This document shows, in pieces, positions 30,583-38,479 of a DNA stretch of 64,000 nt. Within the stretch, counting starts at the first letter, position 1, and every line of letters begins with the position of its first letter. The notes below the pieces were generated by a model. It searched no databases. It had not been told where the DNA came from and saw nothing but the letters and a program-made list of their open reading frames with translations. Made by a program: the position numbers and the translations under genes. The DNA is from an uncultured Clostridia bacterium. Lineage in GTDB: Bacteria > Bacillota > Clostridia > Christensenellales > UBA1242. The stretch lies in contig CANQKH010000004.1 in assembly GCA_947624415.1 (NCBI GenBank), positions 1-64,000 of the forward strand, read 5' to 3'.

Positions 30583-31176
30583 ATGTTAATACCCATGGTT
30601 GTTGACCAAACTGGTAATAGTGAGAGGTCTTATGATATTTATTCAAGACTTTTAGAAGATAGAATTATTTTCTTAAATGGCGAAATTGATGATAATGTTG
30701 CTAATATTATTGTGGCACAGTTGATTTATCTCGAAGGGAAAAACCCAAATAAGGATATTTCCATATATATCAATAGTCCGGGAGGCAGTGTGAGTGCAGG
30801 CTTGGCAATATATGATACAATGAAATACATCAAGTGTGATGTTTCAACTATTTGTGTCGGAAGAGCAGCATCAATGGGTGCATTTCTATTAGCGGGTGGC
30901 ACAAAGGGAAAAAGATTTGCTTTACCTAATAGTGAAATTATGATTCACCAGCCACTAGGTGGTGCACAAGGTCAGGTAAGCGATATTCAAATACAAGCAA
31001 ATCATATTCAATATATTAAAGATAGAATGAATTCAATGTTAAGTGAAAACACAGGTAAACCGCTCGAAATTGTTGAAAAAGATACGGATAGAGATAACTA
31101 TATGACAGCACAGGAGGCAAAAGAATACGGAATTATTGATGAAATTTTCGTATCTAGGAATGTAAAACAAAACTGA
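30583..31176 (+). CDS. clpP: ATP-dependent Clp protease proteolytic subunit ClpP
   Basis: A 197-residue serine protease forming the tetradecameric barrel. Catalytic Ser is in [14 protein letters not shown], His in [11 protein letters not shown] and Asp in the later [11 protein letters not shown] region. [11 protein letters not shown] forms the oxyanion loop. It has a GGAGG site, a TATAAT-like element in the gap after tig, and is followed 13 nt later by clpX. No CtsR box was evident. Confidence 0.98.
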   Translation: MLIPMVVDQTGNSERSYDIYSRLLEDRIIFLNGEIDDNVANIIVAQLIYLEGKNPNKDISIYINSPGGSVSAGLAIYDTMKYIKCDVSTICVGRAASMGAFLLAGGTKGKRFALPNSEIMIHQPLGGAQGQVSDIQIQANHIQYIKDRMNSMLSENTGKPLEIVEKDTDRDNYMTAQEAKEYGIIDEIFVSRNVKQN

Positions 31177-31189
31177 AAGGGAGGTTACA

Positions 31190-32461
31190 GTGAACGATTT
31201 GGAATATAAATGCAGTTTTTGTGGGAAGGGGCAACGTGAAGTAAAAAAATTAATAGCAAGTCCCAATGGAGAGGCTTACATTTGTGATGAATGCATTGAT
31301 ATTTGTAAAGATATTATAGTAGATGTTATTCCCAAAAGTGAGTTTGAAAAAATTGAATTACCAACTCCAAATGAAATAAAATCTAAACTTGACGAATATA
31401 TAATTGGTCAAGACGAGGCAAAACGAGTTTTATCGGTTGCTGTTTATAATCACTATAAAAGATTAAATTTTAATCTTGATAAGGAAAATCAAAAAGAAAT
31501 AGAAAATGTTGAATTGGAGAAAAGTAACATTTTGATGGTTGGCTCAACTGGTTCTGGTAAAACTTTGCTTGCAAAAACCTTGGCTAAAGTTTTAAAGGTT
31601 CCTTTTGCTACTGCTGATGCGACAACATTAACTGAAGCTGGTTATGTTGGTGATGACGTTGAAAACATCCTATTAAAACTTATACAAAATGCTGATTATG
31701 ATATAGAGAGAGCACAAAGAGGTATTATTTATATTGATGAAATAGATAAAATAGCCAAAAAAACTCAAAATGTATCTATTACAAGAGATGTCGCAGGAGA
31801 GGGTGTTCAACAAGCCTTGTTAAAGATTCTTGAAAGCACTGTTGCTTCAGTTCCTCCACAGGGCGGCAGGAAACATCCCCATCAGGAAATGTTGCAAATT
31901 GATACAACTAATATATTGTTTATTTGCGGTGGAGCCTTTGTAGGCTTAGATAAAATAATTGAAAGCAGAAAGAATGACACCTCATTAGGGTTTAATGCTA
32001 ATATAAAAGTTAGTGAAGAAGAAAATAATTCCAAATATTATAAGGACATCCAACCAAATGATTTGATTAAGTTTGGATTGATACCTGAATTTATTGGAAG
32101 ATTACCTGTAGTTGTAGGTCTTGATGATCTCAACGAAGATGCTTTAGTAAGAATTCTTCAAGAGCCAAAAAATTCATTGATTAAGCAATATAAACTAATG
32201 TTTAAAATGGATAATATAAATATTGAGTTTACCGATGACGCTATTAGGTCAATTGCAAAACGGGCAATGGAATTAAAAACTGGAGCAAGAGGGCTTAGGT
32301 CAATAATTGAGTCTAAAATGACAAAAATAATGTTTGATGCTCCTAGTTATCATAATATTGAAAAAATTGTTGTAACGTCGCAATGTATTGAATTGGAGAA
32401 TGGTCAGCCAGAAATTATAAGAAAAGAGGAAAATATTAACAATAAAAAAGAGGTTTGCTAA
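31190..32461 (+). CDS. clpX: ATP-dependent Clp protease ATP-binding subunit ClpX
   Basis: A 423-residue AAA+ unfoldase that feeds ClpP. The N-terminal C4 zinc domain is CSFCGKG...CDECIDIC, Walker A is GSTGSGKT, Walker B is [11 protein letters not shown]. The sensor and substrate-channel parts ([19 protein letters not shown]) and the ClpP-docking LGF loop (SLGFNA) are present. It has a GTG start with GGGAGG in front. The stop codon lies in the terminator. Confidence 0.98.
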   Translation: MNDLEYKCSFCGKGQREVKKLIASPNGEAYICDECIDICKDIIVDVIPKSEFEKIELPTPNEIKSKLDEYIIGQDEAKRVLSVAVYNHYKRLNFNLDKENQKEIENVELEKSNILMVGSTGSGKTLLAKTLAKVLKVPFATADATTLTEAGYVGDDVENILLKLIQNADYDIERAQRGIIYIDEIDKIAKKTQNVSITRDVAGEGVQQALLKILESTVASVPPQGGRKHPHQEMLQIDTTNILFICGGAFVGLDKIIESRKNDTSLGFNANIKVSEEENNSKYYKDIQPNDLIKFGLIPEFIGRLPVVVGLDDLNEDALVRILQEPKNSLIKQYKLMFKMDNINIEFTDDAIRSIAKRAMELKTGARGLRSIIESKMTKIMFDAPSYHNIEKIVVTSQCIELENGQPEIIRKEENINNKKEVC

Positions 32462-32472
32462 ACCTCTTTTTC
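32444..32472 (+). terminator. terminator of the clp operon
   Basis: AAAAAGAGGTTT and AAACCTCTTTTT form a 12-bp stem with a short loop and T-run at the clpX stop. Confidence 0.85.
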
Positions 32473-32550
32473 TATTCCTTGTTTAATTTGATTCAATTAT
32501 TAATTTTTGGAAATACATTTTAAAATTTAAAAAATATTTTATTAAAATAC

Positions 32551-32579
32551 TTGACAAATTTCGTGTTGATTTATATAAT
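32551..32579 (+). promoter_or_regulatory. Promoter of tRNA-Leu
   Basis: A consensus promoter: TTGACA, 17-nt spacer, TATAAT. It lies 25 nt before the mature tRNA. Confidence 0.9.
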
Positions 32580-32603
32580 AATAGGGTATTTTTAAATTCA
32601 TGT

Positions 32604-32685
32604 GCGGGCGTGGCGGAATGGCAGACGCGCTTGTTTAAGGGGCAAGTTCGAAAGAGTGTGGGTTCGACTCCCACCGCCCGCACCA
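32604..32685 (+). tRNA. tRNA-Leu (anticodon AAG)
   Basis: The 82-nt cloverleaf has acceptor GCGGGCG/CGCCCGC, the leucine-typical D-arm GCGGAATGGCAGACGC, an anticodon stem CTTGT/GCAAG with loop TTAAGGG, a longer variable arm of 11 nt, T-arm GTGGG/CCCAC and an encoded CCA. By alignment to the usual leucine form the anticodon is AAG, with A at wobble position 34. That is uncommon in bacteria, where A34 is normally limited to tRNA-Arg(ACG). The only uncertainty is the T-G pair closing the anticodon loop. Confidence 0.85.
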
Positions 32686-32687
32686 AA

Positions 32688-32730
32688 TAAATTCGCTTTG
32701 ATATCCGTAAGGAGGTTGGAGCGAATTTTT
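32688..32730 (+). terminator. terminator after tRNA-Leu
   Basis: AAATTCGCT pairs with AGCGAATTT around a 23-nt insert with its own short stem, followed by T's. Confidence 0.65.
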
Positions 32731-32753
32731 GTTTGGAATAAAAAGGAGGTATT

Positions 32754-32960
32754 ATGATTGAAAAAAAAATTGTGATTGAAGGTATGGGGTGCTCAAATTG
32801 TGTAAAAAAGGTAAAAAAAGCACTGAAACAACTTGAAGGAATAAAGACAGTAAAGGTGGAATTAGACAGTGGAAAGGTGTTGATAAAATCGCTAGATATG
32901 GTTGATAATGAAAATATTCAAAAAGTAATAGAGGAAATCGGCTATAAAGTGATTTTTTGA
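32754..32960 (+). CDS. Heavy-metal-associated (HMA) domain protein, copper-chaperone-like
   Basis: A 68-residue single HMA domain with the metal-binding GMGCSNC motif (two cysteines two residues apart) and the usual beta-alpha-beta-beta-alpha-beta pattern ending IEEIGYKVIF. It probably carries Cu(I) or another soft metal. No copper ATPase or regulator is adjacent, so its partner is elsewhere. It has a strong AAAAGGAGG site and no obvious promoter between the tRNA terminator and itself. Confidence 0.85.
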   Translation: MIEKKIVIEGMGCSNCVKKVKKALKQLEGIKTVKVELDSGKVLIKSLDMVDNENIQKVIEEIGYKVIF

Positions 32961-32993
32961 TTATAAATTATTAAATTAACTTTTAAAATTGTT

Positions 32994-33022
32994 TTGCTTA
33001 TTAATAAATATTATGATATAAT
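32994..33022 (+). promoter_or_regulatory. Promoter of aspS
   Basis: TTGCTT and TATAAT are separated by 17 nt. The implied start at about 33029 leaves a leader of around 10 nt before the ATG at 33040. Confidence 0.7.
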
Positions 33023-33039
33023 AAATGCGGAGATTTTAT

Positions 33040-34776
33040 ATGAAAACAAATTACTATCATACACATAATTGTGGAGAATTGAGAATTGAAAATGTTGGGC
33101 AAGATATTGTCCTTTCTGGGTGGCTTGCCACGATAAGAAAATTAGGAGGAATCGTTTTTGCCACCTTACGAGATCATTTTGGAGTTACACAACTTCTGTT
33201 TCATGATGAAAGGATTTTAGATGGCATCAATAAGGAAACAGTTGTCCGTGTTGAAGGTTGCGTATCTGAGCGTTCTTCAAAAAATCCAAATATGGAAACT
33301 GGTGATATAGAGGTAGTAGTAAAGGATTTGATTGTTTTAGGAAAATGTCAAAGTGTTCTACCTTTTGAAGTTGCTGAAGCACCTAATACAAAGGAGGATT
33401 TGAGATTTAAATATAGATATATTGATTTAAGAAATCCAATTACACATCAAGTTCTTGTGAAAAGGGGTGAAATTTTAAGATATATAAGAAATTGTTTCTA
33501 TGATATGGGCTTTTTAGAAGTTCAAACACCTATTTTAACTTCAAGTTCTCCAGAAGGGGCAAGAGATTATATTGTTCCCACGATTTTTTCGAAAGGTGAA
33601 TTTTATGCACTTCCTCAAGCACCACAACAATTCAAACAGTTATTAATGGTGTCGGGATATTCAAGTTATTTTCAAATAGCACCTTGTTTTAGAAATGAGG
33701 CAGGAAGGGCAGACAGAATGACCGGGGAATTTTATCAGGTCGATTTTGAGATGTCATTTGCAACACAAGAAGATATATTTGAAGTGTGTGAAAAATTTAT
33801 AACTGGACTTTATAATAAATTTACGACTTTTAATGTTTGCAAATCACCATTTGTAAGAATTCCATATAAGGAAGCAATTGAAAAATATTGCTCAGATAAA
33901 CCTGACTTAAGAAATCCTCTAATAGTAAATGATGTTACTGAAATTTTCAAAAACACCACTTTTAATGCTTTTAAGGATAAAACTATAAAAATGATTTTTG
34001 CAAAATGCGAAGAAAAACCAAGAAGATTTTACGATGAATTGGGTAAATTAATAGTAAGTTATGAAGGCAAAGGCTTGGCTTGGTTGAAATATGATGGAAA
34101 TGATTTTTCTGGCTCTATTGCAAAATTTTTGTCAGAACAAGAAAAGAAGGATTTAATTTCAAATTATTCTATTTCATCTGGAGATTCACTATTTTTTATA
34201 GCAGATGAGAAAAAGATGGCAATATTATTATCTAATGTTTTAAGAAATGAACTTGGAAAACAATTAAACTTAATAAATAACAATGATGTAAAATTCTGTT
34301 GGATTGTTGATTTTCCTTTTTATGAAATTAATGAAGAGACTGGAGGACTTGATTTCTCACACAATCCTTTCTCTATGCCTCAGGGTGGACTTGAAGTATT
34401 AAACAACAAAAATCCACTAGATATTGTTGCATATCAATATGATCTTGTTTGCAATGGTTATGAGATGTTGAGTGGTGCAGTTAGAAATCATGACCCAGAA
34501 ATAATGATAAAAGCCTTTAATTTGGCAGGATATGATGAAAATGTTGTTAAAGAGAAATTTTCGGCTCTATTTAATGCGTTTAGTTATGGTGCACCTCCTC
34601 ACGCAGGCGGTGCGTTTGGTTTAGATCGAATGTTGATGCAAATTTTTGGTTATGATGTTATACGTGAGGTTGCAGCATTTCCGCTTAATAAAAATGGAAG
34701 AGATTTGCTCATGAATGCACCAAGCAAAATAGATGAAAAAACTTTAAAAGAACTGGGAATAAAAGTTATTGATTGA
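33040..34776 (+). CDS. aspS: Aspartyl-tRNA synthetase (bacterial type)
   Basis: A 578-residue class II synthetase with the N-terminal OB fold, motif 1 (FLEVQTPILTSSSPEGARDY), motif 2 (FRNEAGRADRMTGEFYQVDFEM), the bacterial GAD insertion and motif 3 (GGAFGLDRMLMQI). The motif 2 wording, with GEFYQVD instead of the common PEFTQID, marks a distinct subtype that I associate with some other bacterial AspRS lines. The ATG at 33040 has GGAG upstream; the track start at 33025 precedes the likely transcription start. asnS follows 9 nt later. Confidence 0.95.
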   Translation: MKTNYYHTHNCGELRIENVGQDIVLSGWLATIRKLGGIVFATLRDHFGVTQLLFHDERILDGINKETVVRVEGCVSERSSKNPNMETGDIEVVVKDLIVLGKCQSVLPFEVAEAPNTKEDLRFKYRYIDLRNPITHQVLVKRGEILRYIRNCFYDMGFLEVQTPILTSSSPEGARDYIVPTIFSKGEFYALPQAPQQFKQLLMVSGYSSYFQIAPCFRNEAGRADRMTGEFYQVDFEMSFATQEDIFEVCEKFITGLYNKFTTFNVCKSPFVRIPYKEAIEKYCSDKPDLRNPLIVNDVTEIFKNTTFNAFKDKTIKMIFAKCEEKPRRFYDELGKLIVSYEGKGLAWLKYDGNDFSGSIAKFLSEQEKKDLISNYSISSGDSLFFIADEKKMAILLSNVLRNELGKQLNLINNNDVKFCWIVDFPFYEINEETGGLDFSHNPFSMPQGGLEVLNNKNPLDIVAYQYDLVCNGYEMLSGAVRNHDPEIMIKAFNLAGYDENVVKEKFSALFNAFSYGAPPHAGGAFGLDRMLMQIFGYDVIREVAAFPLNKNGRDLLMNAPSKIDEKTLKELGIKVID

Positions 34777-34785
34777 GGAGAAAAC

Positions 34786-36168
34786 ATGAAAAAGATAGAT
34801 ATCAAAAAAATATATGATGAAAGAGAGGGGCTTTTTAATAAAGAAATAATTGCGGCAGGTTGGGTAAAGTCATCTCGTAGCAATGGTAATTTGGGATTTA
34901 TTGATCTCAACGATGGAACTTGCTTTAAAGGACTTCAAATCGTTTTTACTAAATCTGATCTTGCAAATTTCGATATTATCGAAAAATTAAATACCGGATC
35001 ATCTATCCTTTGTAAAGGACTTCTAGTTTCAACTCCTAATAACAAACAACCTTTTGAGTTACAAGCAAAAGATATAACGGTTATTAACGCGACAGATAAT
35101 GAATATCCTTTACAGAAAAAGAGACATTCTTTGGAATTTTTAAGAGAAATTGCATATTTAAGACCAAGAACAAATTTATTTAATGCTGTTTTTCGTGTTA
35201 GAAGTAAACTTGCTTTTTTACTTCATGAATTTTTTGAAAATAAAGGTTTTGTTCACGTCCATACACCTTTGTTAACATCTTCAGACTGTGAGGGTGGAAG
35301 CGAACTCTTTAGAGTTACAACACAAAATATTTATGATGAAAAAGGGCCTTTTGATCCTAATAACGAGTTATTTGGGAAAAAAGTATATCTTTCTCCTACT
35401 GGTCAACTAGAAGGAGAGGCTGCCGCCTTTGCTTTTGGGAAAATTTACACTTTTGGACCTTCTTTTAGGGCTGAAAATAGCAATACAACTCGCCATCTTA
35501 ATGAGTTTTGGCACTTGGAACCAGAGGTTTGTTTTATGAATTTAGATGAACTTATGGACTTAGAAGAAGAAATGATGAAATACATTATTTCTAATATTTT
35601 AAAGAAATGTCCAGACGAAATGAATTTCTTTAATGAATTTGTAGAACCGGGGCTGTTTGATAAGTTGAATAATATTGTTAATAGTGAATTTGCACATATC
35701 ACTTATACCGAAGCAATTGAAATTTTAAAAAAGAATAACAAAAAGTTTGAGTTCCCGGTAGAGTGGGGAAGCGATATTCAAACTGAACATGAAAGATATT
35801 TATCAGAAGTTGTCTTTAAAAAGCCTGTTTTTGTTACCGACTATCCAAAAGCAATCAAAGCATTTTATATGAAACAAAACGACGACGGAAAAACTGTAAG
35901 AGCCTGTGATTTACTATTTCCTGGCATTGGCGAGGTAACTGGTGGAAGCGAGAGGGAAACTGATTATCAAAAATTAAAAAATCATATGAATAATTTAAAG
36001 TTAAAAGAAGAAGATTACTGGTGGTATTTAAATTTAAGAAGATTTGGTTCTGTAGAACATAGTGGTTTTGGCCTTGGTTTTGAAAGAATATTAATGTATA
36101 TAACTGGGGTATCTAATATTAGAGATGTTATTATGTTCCCACGAACACCAAATAATTGTGAATTTTAA
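34786..36168 (+). CDS. asnS: Asparaginyl-tRNA synthetase
   Basis: A 460-residue class II synthetase making Asn-tRNA directly. The OB domain has AAGWVKSSRSNGNLGFIDLNDG. Motif 1 (FVHVHTPLLTSSDCEGGSELF), the flipping-loop and motif 2 (FRAENSNTTRHLNEFWHLEPE) and motif 3 (GFGLGFERILMYITG) match AsnRS rather than AspRS. It is co-operonic with aspS, so charging with Asp and Asn is coordinated. A terminator follows. Confidence 0.96.
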   Translation: MKKIDIKKIYDEREGLFNKEIIAAGWVKSSRSNGNLGFIDLNDGTCFKGLQIVFTKSDLANFDIIEKLNTGSSILCKGLLVSTPNNKQPFELQAKDITVINATDNEYPLQKKRHSLEFLREIAYLRPRTNLFNAVFRVRSKLAFLLHEFFENKGFVHVHTPLLTSSDCEGGSELFRVTTQNIYDEKGPFDPNNELFGKKVYLSPTGQLEGEAAAFAFGKIYTFGPSFRAENSNTTRHLNEFWHLEPEVCFMNLDELMDLEEEMMKYIISNILKKCPDEMNFFNEFVEPGLFDKLNNIVNSEFAHITYTEAIEILKKNNKKFEFPVEWGSDIQTEHERYLSEVVFKKPVFVTDYPKAIKAFYMKQNDDGKTVRACDLLFPGIGEVTGGSERETDYQKLKNHMNNLKLKEEDYWWYLNLRRFGSVEHSGFGLGFERILMYITGVSNIRDVIMFPRTPNNCEF

Positions 36169-36171
36169 TAA

Positions 36172-36236
36172 AAAAAGATCTTGCATTTTGAAGTATTTTT
36201 AAAAATATGGTATTTCAATTAAGCGAGGTCTTTTTT
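36172..36236. terminator. bidirectional terminator between asnS and the pseudouridine synthase gene
   Basis: AAAAAAGATCTTGC pairs with GCGAGGTCTTTTTT with G-U pairs around an inner hairpin (GTATTTTTAAAAATA region). T-runs lie on both strands and it covers the ends of two converging genes. Confidence 0.7.
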
Positions 36237-37090
36237 ATTAAGGAAACTATGTCGTTTGGATAGTCTACTTCAAATGTAAGTTCCTTTTGCAAGAAGGGAT
36301 GGTAAAATACTATTTTTTTACACAATAAAGCAGTATGATTAATAAAATAAGATTTTTCACCATAAAGTTCATCTCCAACCAGTGGGTGGCCAATGCTTGC
36401 CAGATGAACTCTTATTTGATGTGTTCTACCATGGTCTAAAATAAGTTTTACTAAAGAAAATTCATTATTAAATTTTATTGGTGTTATATAAGTGGTTGCT
36501 GAGAGGCCGTCAGGAGATATAATTCTCTTTATTTCATTTTTTCCATTATTACAAATTGTTTTTATTTTTTTATTTACAATAATTTCCTCATCGATTTTTC
36601 CATTACAAATCGCATGATACTCTTTTTCTATTATTGTTAATTTATTCTGTGATATGCTATCTTTTGCAATTACTATAATGCCTGAGGTGTCTTTATCTAA
36701 TCTATTCACCATTCTCAAAACAAAATTATCATCTTTTGTGCTCATATAATTGCAAATTGCTCCTGCAAGATTAAACATATAATGACTTCTGGTTGGCATA
36801 GAGGAAATGCCACTTTCCTTGTTAATTAGTAGGTAGTATTCATCTTCATATACAATATCAAGGGGTAGTATGCAACTTTTTGTTTCAGTTTTATTATTTG
36901 GATTGTTGTTAATTTCAAGCAAATCACCAGCGTATATTTTGGTGCTAGTGTTTGCTGATTCTCCGTTTACTTTTATAAAATCTTCTTTTTTACGTAAATT
37001 CTTAATAAAATTCTCAGAGAATCCCTCGTCTTTTAAAAAATAATAAACTGATTTGTAATTTTTCGATATTATAAATTTAGAGTAATTCAT
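36215..37090 (-). CDS. RluA-family rRNA/tRNA pseudouridine synthase
   Basis: A 291-residue enzyme with an N-terminal S4-like RNA-binding domain (NFIKNLRKKEDFIKVNG) and the RluA catalytic domain. The catalytic Asp is in RMVNRLDKDTSG, and LDHGRTHQIRVHLASIGHPL completes the active site. The target uridine is not predictable from sequence; the nearest Bacillus relatives are RluD-like. It stands alone on the minus strand between asnS and pheS, upstream of its start lies the promoter of the T-box transcript going the other way. Confidence 0.9.
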   Translation of the reverse strand: MNYSKFIISKNYKSVYYFLKDEGFSENFIKNLRKKEDFIKVNGESANTSTKIYAGDLLEINNNPNNKTETKSCILPLDIVYEDEYYLLINKESGISSMPTRSHYMFNLAGAICNYMSTKDDNFVLRMVNRLDKDTSGIIVIAKDSISQNKLTIIEKEYHAICNGKIDEEIIVNKKIKTICNNGKNEIKRIISPDGLSATTYITPIKFNNEFSLVKLILDHGRTHQIRVHLASIGHPLVGDELYGEKSYFINHTALLCKKIVFYHPFLQKELTFEVDYPNDIVSLIKKTSLN

Positions 37091-37135
37091 TTAAATATTA
37101 TAACATAAAAAATAATAAAAATAAACTGATAATAG

Positions 37136-37163
37136 TTGACAAAAAAAAATAATTATATATAAT
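37136..37163 (+). promoter_or_regulatory. Promoter of the pheS T-box operon
   Basis: TTGACA and TATAAT are separated by 16 nt. The start is near 37170, at the 5' end of the T-box leader. Confidence 0.85.
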
Positions 37164-37169
37164 TAAATA

Positions 37170-37408
37170 GGGAAAGGCAATGATAAAAGAGTAGTAACAT
37201 ATGGATTTATCTCAGAGAGTTTGTTCTACGGCTGGAAAACAAATATAATGAAGTATGCGAATTCGCTTTTTAGCTACATTTACGAAATTATAGTAGTTTA
37301 TGTCGTGATTCTGCGTTAATGAAAAATAAGGATAGAAGAAATTTCTATCGAAATTAGGTGGTACCACGAAAAGTTCTCTTTCGTCCTAAGACATGGAGAA
37401 CTTTTTTA
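37170..37408 (+). promoter_or_regulatory. T-box riboswitch (Phe) in the pheST leader
   Basis: A T-box leader senses uncharged tRNA-Phe and then allows read-through. The T-box sequence AGGTGGTACCACG is at 37356-37368, followed by the terminator AAAGTTCTC ... GAGAACTTT with a T-run ending at 37408. Upstream, CAGAGAG (GA motif) and GGCTGGAAAA fit Stem I. GAATTC at 37259-37264 provides a TTC specifier, matching the phenylalanine synthetase genes downstream. The 353-nt gap to pheS is explained by this element. Confidence 0.92.
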
Positions 37409-37443
37409 TATTTTACAAACTTAATTATAAAAATGGAGGGATT

Positions 37444-38469
37444 ATGTTAACAGAAGACTTAGAAAATTTAAAACGGGAAATATGTGGCGAAATTGATGAA
37501 ATTGATTTTTCAAATAAAAAAGGCCTTGCGGATATTCGGGTTAAGGTGTTCGGGAAGGCGGGATGTTTAACTTTACTTTCCAAAGGCATGAGGGATTTAT
37601 CTCCTGAGGAGAGGCCTGTTGTAGGGGCTTTAATTAATGAGGTTAGGAATTTTTTGGAAGAAAAAATCAGTTCAAAGGAAAAAGATTTTGAAAAACAAGA
37701 ATTACGTGAAAGATTAGAGAAGGAGAAGATTGATATAACTGAGCCTTCAAGAGAAAAGATAGGAGCGGCTCATCCAATATCAAATGTGTTAGATAGGTTA
37801 ACTGACATTTGTGTGAGTTTGGGCTTTTCTGTTGTTGAAGGACCAGAGATAGAAACCGATTATTATAATTTTGAGGCGTTAAATACCCCCAAAAACCATC
37901 CTGCAAGAGATATGCAAGATACTTTTTTCATTAATGATAATATCTTGGTTCGCTCGCAGACATCTGCTGTCCAGGCAAGAGAGATGGAGGTAAGAAAACC
38001 ACCATTTAAAATAATTTGCCCTGGTAAAACTTATCGAAATGATAGTGATTCAACGCATAGTCCTGTATTTCATCAACTTGAGGGACTTGTTATAGATGAA
38101 AATATCTCAATGGCTGATTTAAAAGCAATGCTTACAATTCTTATGAAAAGGTTGTATGGTGAGGATACAACTATAAGATTTAGGCCATCTTTCTTTCCTT
38201 TTACAGAGCCAAGTATTGAAGTGGATGTTTCTTGTCCTAACTGTCATGGTAAAGGATGTCAAACTTGTAAGGGAACGGGTATGTTGGAATTGCTTGGTGC
38301 AGGAATAGTAAATCCAAAGGTGCTTGAGATGTCAGGAATTGATAGCAAGAAATACAGAGGATTTGCTTTTGGTTTTGGACTTGACAGAACTGCAATGATA
38401 TTAAATAGCATAAATAATATAAGATATTTTTATAGAAATGATATAAGATTCTTAAATCAAATGAAATAG
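37444..38469 (+). CDS. pheS: Phenylalanyl-tRNA synthetase alpha subunit
   Basis: A 341-residue class II catalytic subunit. The coiled-coil N-terminus contacts tRNA. Motif 1 (GFSVVEGPEIETDYYNFEALN), motif 2 (KTYRNDSDSTHSPVFHQLEG) and motif 3 (GFAFGFGLDRTAMI) are present. The CPNCHGKGCQTCKGTG stretch is a cysteine-rich insertion in the catalytic domain, seen in some clostridial PheS. The start is at 37444 with TGGAGGG upstream; the track start at 37393 lies in the T-box terminator. Confidence 0.96.
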   Translation: MLTEDLENLKREICGEIDEIDFSNKKGLADIRVKVFGKAGCLTLLSKGMRDLSPEERPVVGALINEVRNFLEEKISSKEKDFEKQELRERLEKEKIDITEPSREKIGAAHPISNVLDRLTDICVSLGFSVVEGPEIETDYYNFEALNTPKNHPARDMQDTFFINDNILVRSQTSAVQAREMEVRKPPFKIICPGKTYRNDSDSTHSPVFHQLEGLVIDENISMADLKAMLTILMKRLYGEDTTIRFRPSFFPFTEPSIEVDVSCPNCHGKGCQTCKGTGMLELLGAGIVNPKVLEMSGIDSKKYRGFAFGFGLDRTAMILNSINNIRYFYRNDIRFLNQMK

Positions 38470-38479
38470 AGGAGAAAAC

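Noticed and set aside
32483-32686. Minus-strand ORF MVRAVGVEPTLFRTCPLNKR
   Set aside because: It is the well-known artefact of translating a tRNA-Leu gene in antisense; it overlaps the tRNA exactly.
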